This document shows positions 61,575 through 64,000 of a DNA stretch of 64,000 nt, piece after piece (the stretch's first letter is position 1; every line of letters starts with the position of its first letter). The notes under the pieces were generated by a model. The model did no database searches, had not been told where the DNA came from, and was given only the letters and a program-made list of their open reading frames with translations. The translations under genes were made by a program, and so were the position numbers. The stretch is from Burkholderia sp. Bp8963 (GTDB lineage: Bacteria; Pseudomonadota; Gammaproteobacteria; Burkholderiales; Burkholderiaceae). The DNA is taken from positions 62,001-126,000 of the forward strand of contig NZ_QTQP01000019.1 of assembly GCF_003854275.1 (NCBI RefSeq), in the 5' to 3' direction.

Positions 61575-63337
61575 ATCTCGCCGAGCACGGCTGTATGCGC
61601 GCGCTGCGCGGCGCCTTGCGCGGCCTTCGCATGGACAGCTCCCGCATGGGCGGCCCCCGTGTGGACAACTCCAGTGTGGGCCACCCCGGTGTCGACCGTC
61701 CCCGCATAATCCAGCGACAGCCGCCGCACGCTCGTCTCGCGCACTTCGCCGACCAGCCGGTTCCAGTCCTCGATCGACACCAGCAGCGCGATCGGCCGGT
61801 TGTACTTCGTGACCATCACGAGCGCCTCGCTCGCATGGCGCAGCGCCTTCGACGGATTGCTGCTGAAGTCGCGCGTCGCCATTGCGATCGTGCGCAGGCA
61901 GAACACGTTGGACGCCGCGTCGTCGCCTTCGTCTTGCAGTAGCCCGTCGACCGTCGCCGCGCGCAGCTGCGCCTGTGATTTCACCGTCAGCCGGTTCTCG
62001 CGGCGTTTGCGGCGCTCGCTGCGCGGATCGACGTGGCCCGCGAGCAGCCGCACGGCCTCGCCGAGCGCCGTCGCCGGCAGTTGGTCGTAGCGCCGCCACC
62101 AGGAGGGCGGCAGCGCGATCATCATCCCCGCGTACGCCGCGCGCACGCCGGCCGCGATATGCGACGGCAGTCGCTCGACTTCCCGCGCGTCGAGGTCAAG
62201 CGCCGCGCGGACGGCGTTGGCCATCACGCCGCACACGTTGTACGCGATCGCCGCGATCCCGCGCGCGAGCAGCGCCGCGCGCGGCGGCATGTTCACGAGC
62301 AGCCCGCCGCCGAGCGCCGCGTCGACGGGCAGCGGCAGCGCATCGCGCCAGCGCCGGCGCGCGAGCCGCATCACCTGCAGCGCGTCGAACTGCGCGGCGG
62401 GCGCGTTCGTCAGCACGCTTGCCGCCAATGCCGCGTCTGCCGCCGAGTCTGCCGCCACACCTGCGGCCCCCGCCGCTGCCGACTCGTCCGGCCGCCATTC
62501 GATGCGCCGGAACGTGCTCGCCGCGCCGCCGTCGCCATCGTCGGCCATCGCGACCGCTTGCTCGTACACGCGGCCGCCGTCGAGCGCCCCGCATTCGCGC
62601 GGCGCGTCGAGCGGCTGCCACGCAGGCGCGCAGCCGTGCTCGCGCACGATGAACGCGCCGCCACGGCGCGGCCAGCCGGACAGGATCGCTGCCGTGTTGA
62701 AGCGACCGTCGATGATCCACAGTTCGCCGGGCTGCACCGCTTCGAGCAGCGCGCAGACGAACGCGCGCTCGTGCGCGCGGCTCCGCTCGTACGGCACGAG
62801 GTCGACAATCATCCCGAGATCCGGATCGTAGACGGGCAGCGCGCCGCCGCCCGCCGACCCGCTGCCGCCGGAGCCGTGCGTGCAGCCGGCCGGCCCCGGC
62901 GCGCAGGCGAGGCCGGCCGGCAGGACGCCGCCGTCCAGCACGCGCAGCCGCCAGCCGGCGGCCGGGCCTTCGGTGCCGAGCGGCGCCGTCAGCGGCAGCA
63001 GCAGGTCGATGCTGTCCTTCACGAGCAGGCGCCCCCAGCCGGCGCGCAGCCGGCTCATCTGGTCGTGCAGCGCGGTGACCGCCGGCGCGAACTCGGGCGA
63101 GATCGCCACCGCCGTGGCCAGGCCACCGCCCGCCGGCCGCGTGCCGGCCGCGAGCGCGACGAGCGCGTCGACGACGCGTGCGAGCAGCGCTTCGCGGATC
63201 TGTTCGCCGTCGGGCTCGTCGTCGAGCTCGGCGGCCGCATCGAGCCACTCGTCATAGATCGCGCCCTGCATCACGAGCCGGGTCATGATCGCCATCGGGC
63301 TGTGTTCGACAAAGCGTTCCAACACCGTGCGTATCAC
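61547..63337 (-). CDS. IS4-type transposase-derived protein fused to a Phd/YefM-like domain
   Basis: The 596-residue ORF (GTG start) has an IS4 transposase body: LRVLDGGVLPA with the first DDE Asp (135), YDPDLGMIVDLVPYERSRAH, then LWIIDGRFNTAAILSGWPRR with the second Asp (210), FIVREHG and a late GMMIALPPSWWRRYDQLPA. At the place of the catalytic Glu (normally YRxRWxIE) it reads ARRRWRDALPL, so it is probably inactive. Residues about 486-530 match Phd/YefM antitoxins (ATRDFSSNPSKALRHASEAL, then RPIALLVSIEDWNRL). A 5-residue repeat tail follows. No toxin gene is adjacent. It is probably a domesticated DNA-binding protein. Confidence 0.75.
   Translation of the reverse strand: MIRTVLERFVEHSPMAIMTRLVMQGAIYDEWLDAAAELDDEPDGEQIREALLARVVDALVALAAGTRPAGGGLATAVAISPEFAPAVTALHDQMSRLRAGWGRLLVKDSIDLLLPLTAPLGTEGPAAGWRLRVLDGGVLPAGLACAPGPAGCTHGSGGSGSAGGGALPVYDPDLGMIVDLVPYERSRAHERAFVCALLEAVQPGELWIIDGRFNTAAILSGWPRRGGAFIVREHGCAPAWQPLDAPRECGALDGGRVYEQAVAMADDGDGGAASTFRRIEWRPDESAAAGAAGVAADSAADAALAASVLTNAPAAQFDALQVMRLARRRWRDALPLPVDAALGGGLLVNMPPRAALLARGIAAIAYNVCGVMANAVRAALDLDAREVERLPSHIAAGVRAAYAGMMIALPPSWWRRYDQLPATALGEAVRLLAGHVDPRSERRKRRENRLTVKSQAQLRAATVDGLLQDEGDDAASNVFCLRTIAMATRDFSSNPSKALRHASEALVMVTKYNRPIALLVSIEDWNRLVGEVRETSVRRLSLDYAGTVDTGVAHTGVVHTGAAHAGAVHAKAAQGAAQRAHTAVLGEIPLNERRFA
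61629..61703. repeat. 15-bp tandem repeat, 5 units, in coding sequence
   Basis: Units GCATGGACAGCTCCC, GCATGGGCGGCCCCC, GTGTGGACAACTCCA, GTGTGGGCCACCCCG and GTGTCGACCGTCCCC encode the pentapeptide series DTGVA, HTGVV, HTGAA, HAGAV after the Phd-like domain. Confidence 0.9.
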
Positions 63338-63485
63338 CTGATCACCTCATCGTTGTGGATTGGGCGTCCGCTTGACGCGGCCGCCGCACTTGACGTGCTG
63401 CTTTCGGTGCCCGAGCATCGCAAGCGACCGGATCGCTGCGCGAGCCCGCAACGATCCACCCGCAACGCAAGCACAAGGCCCCGGC

Positions 63486-64000
63486 ATGTACGTAGACCCC
63501 CGCGTGGCGCATGGCCGCGCCCGGTTCGACCTGAGCCGCTCGCCGCGCCTCGTCGCCGATGCGCGGCGCGCGGAGATCGGTGACGTGATCACGCGCGGCA
63601 TCGACACCTACGCCGGCGAGCGCAGCCGCCGCAACCTGATGCGGCTGCTCGCGCGCCAGATCGCGCCGAAGCTCGCGCGGCTCGGGCTCGAGCCGTATGT
63701 CGGCGCGCTCGGCGCGCGCGAGGGGCTGTTCGTGAACTTCTCGACGATGAGCGCTGAGCACGGGCTGCGCGAATTCCAGCTGCAACTGACGGTGCCCGAT
63801 CTCGTGCTGCGCAGCTTCGCGACGAGCGTGATCCGGCCGCACGCGGTCGCACGCTGCATGCAGCGCAATGGCGCGATGGCGCTCGCGGCGATCGAGCACG
63901 AGACCCGCGTCGCGTTCGTGCTCGCGCGGGTGGTGCGCTCGCTCGCGCTCGCCGAGCACTGGAAGCAGCTCGCGGTGCCGACCGCGCGCGGGCTGTTCGT
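63486..64000 (+). CDS. Unidentified protein, cut by the window edge
   Basis: From ATG 63486 (MYVDPRVAHGRARFDLSRSP) the frame stays open for 171 codons to the end of the window. The translation is natural and basic, with RSRRNLMRLLARQIAPKLAR, then LGAREGLFVNFSTMSAEHGL and LREFQLQLTVPDLVLRSFAT. It is Arg-rich and helical, with no signal peptide or membrane segment. It is divergent from the transposase-Phd gene with a 148-bp spacer. I do not recognise a family; the C-terminus is out of view. Confidence 0.65.
   Translation, partial: MYVDPRVAHGRARFDLSRSPRLVADARRAEIGDVITRGIDTYAGERSRRNLMRLLARQIAPKLARLGLEPYVGALGAREGLFVNFSTMSAEHGLREFQLQLTVPDLVLRSFATSVIRPHAVARCMQRNGAMALAAIEHETRVAFVLARVVRSLALAEHWKQLAVPTARGLF

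Noticed and set aside
44651-61703. Repeat arrays considered as CRISPR
   Set aside because: Units are 7-16 bp, directly contiguous and without spacers, and no cas gene is present. They are minisatellites.
1-64000. tRNA, tmRNA and rRNA genes
   Set aside because: A visual scan for T-arm motifs and CCA-type ends found only chance matches inside coding genes, such as GGTTCGAGTCC near 21009 within the pyruvyltransferase-like gene.

Overview
The window looks like a chromosome of a Burkholderia sensu stricto species, probably of the cepacia complex. The backbone is very GC-rich, the exopolysaccharide (EPS) genes resemble the Burkholderia bce/bep type, and the paralogous AraC/GATase regulators, IS110 elements and short tandem repeats fit that genus. 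This assignment is inference from protein character; no search was run. No tRNA, rRNA or CRISPR array was seen.

Region 1 (about 0.9-34.6 kb) is a Wzx/Wzy-type EPS locus with a colanic-acid-like gene set. On the + strand are UDP-glucose pyrophosphorylase, a PAP2 phosphatase, a GT4 glycosyltransferase, an acyltransferase, a WcaI-like glycosyltransferase, a secreted protein, a GH16 enzyme and a WcaF-like acetyltransferase. On the - strand are the polymerase Wzy and a long gene train: two GT4 enzymes, a pyruvyltransferase-like protein, Wzx, GDP-fucose synthase, GDP-mannose dehydratase, BY-kinase Wzc, phosphatase Wzb, outer-membrane Wza, the priming transferase and ManC. Together they could make GDP-mannose, GDP-fucose and UDP-glucose, build a lipid-linked repeat unit, flip, polymerise and export it, and decorate or trim it. 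The middle (about 3-24 kb) is AT-rich and patchy, with decayed IS5-type transposases and other gene fragments, which points to modular exchange. A deleted prophage remnant (4.64-9.04 kb) sits between EPS genes; at least two internal deletions have fused unrelated phage genes.

Region 2 (33.6-44.1 kb) holds three AraC regulators with DJ-1/PfpI-like N-termini, a GDP-mannose hydrolase, two unrelated IS110-family transposases in tandem, a small winged-helix regulator and a MASE1-like membrane protein.

Region 3 (44.1-59.0 kb) is a compact - strand gene train that reads as one envelope system: a TIGR03032 protein, APS kinase, a two-partner-secretion (TpsB) outer-membrane transporter, an ExbB-like channel carrying DUF2341 and LamG domains, ExbD, TonB, a large porin, a coiled-coil periplasmic protein, a YbjN protein, two further TonB-C-like proteins, a parvulin, a cysteine-rich protein, a small secreted protein and a DegQ-type protease. 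No TpsA substrate is present in the window. I consider this train the best candidate for an undescribed system: a proton-motive-force-linked surface assembly or secretion machine with a possible sulfation step.

Region 4 (59-64 kb) has a membrane protein, an orphan GspK pseudopilin, a GTG-start ORF that fuses an IS4-type transposase lacking the expected catalytic glutamate to a Phd/YefM antitoxin-like domain, and an unidentified gene running off the right edge. Regions 3 and 4 carry at least ten short tandem-repeat arrays with 7, 9, 10, 11, 12, 15 and 16 bp periods, mostly at gene junctions or in protein linkers.
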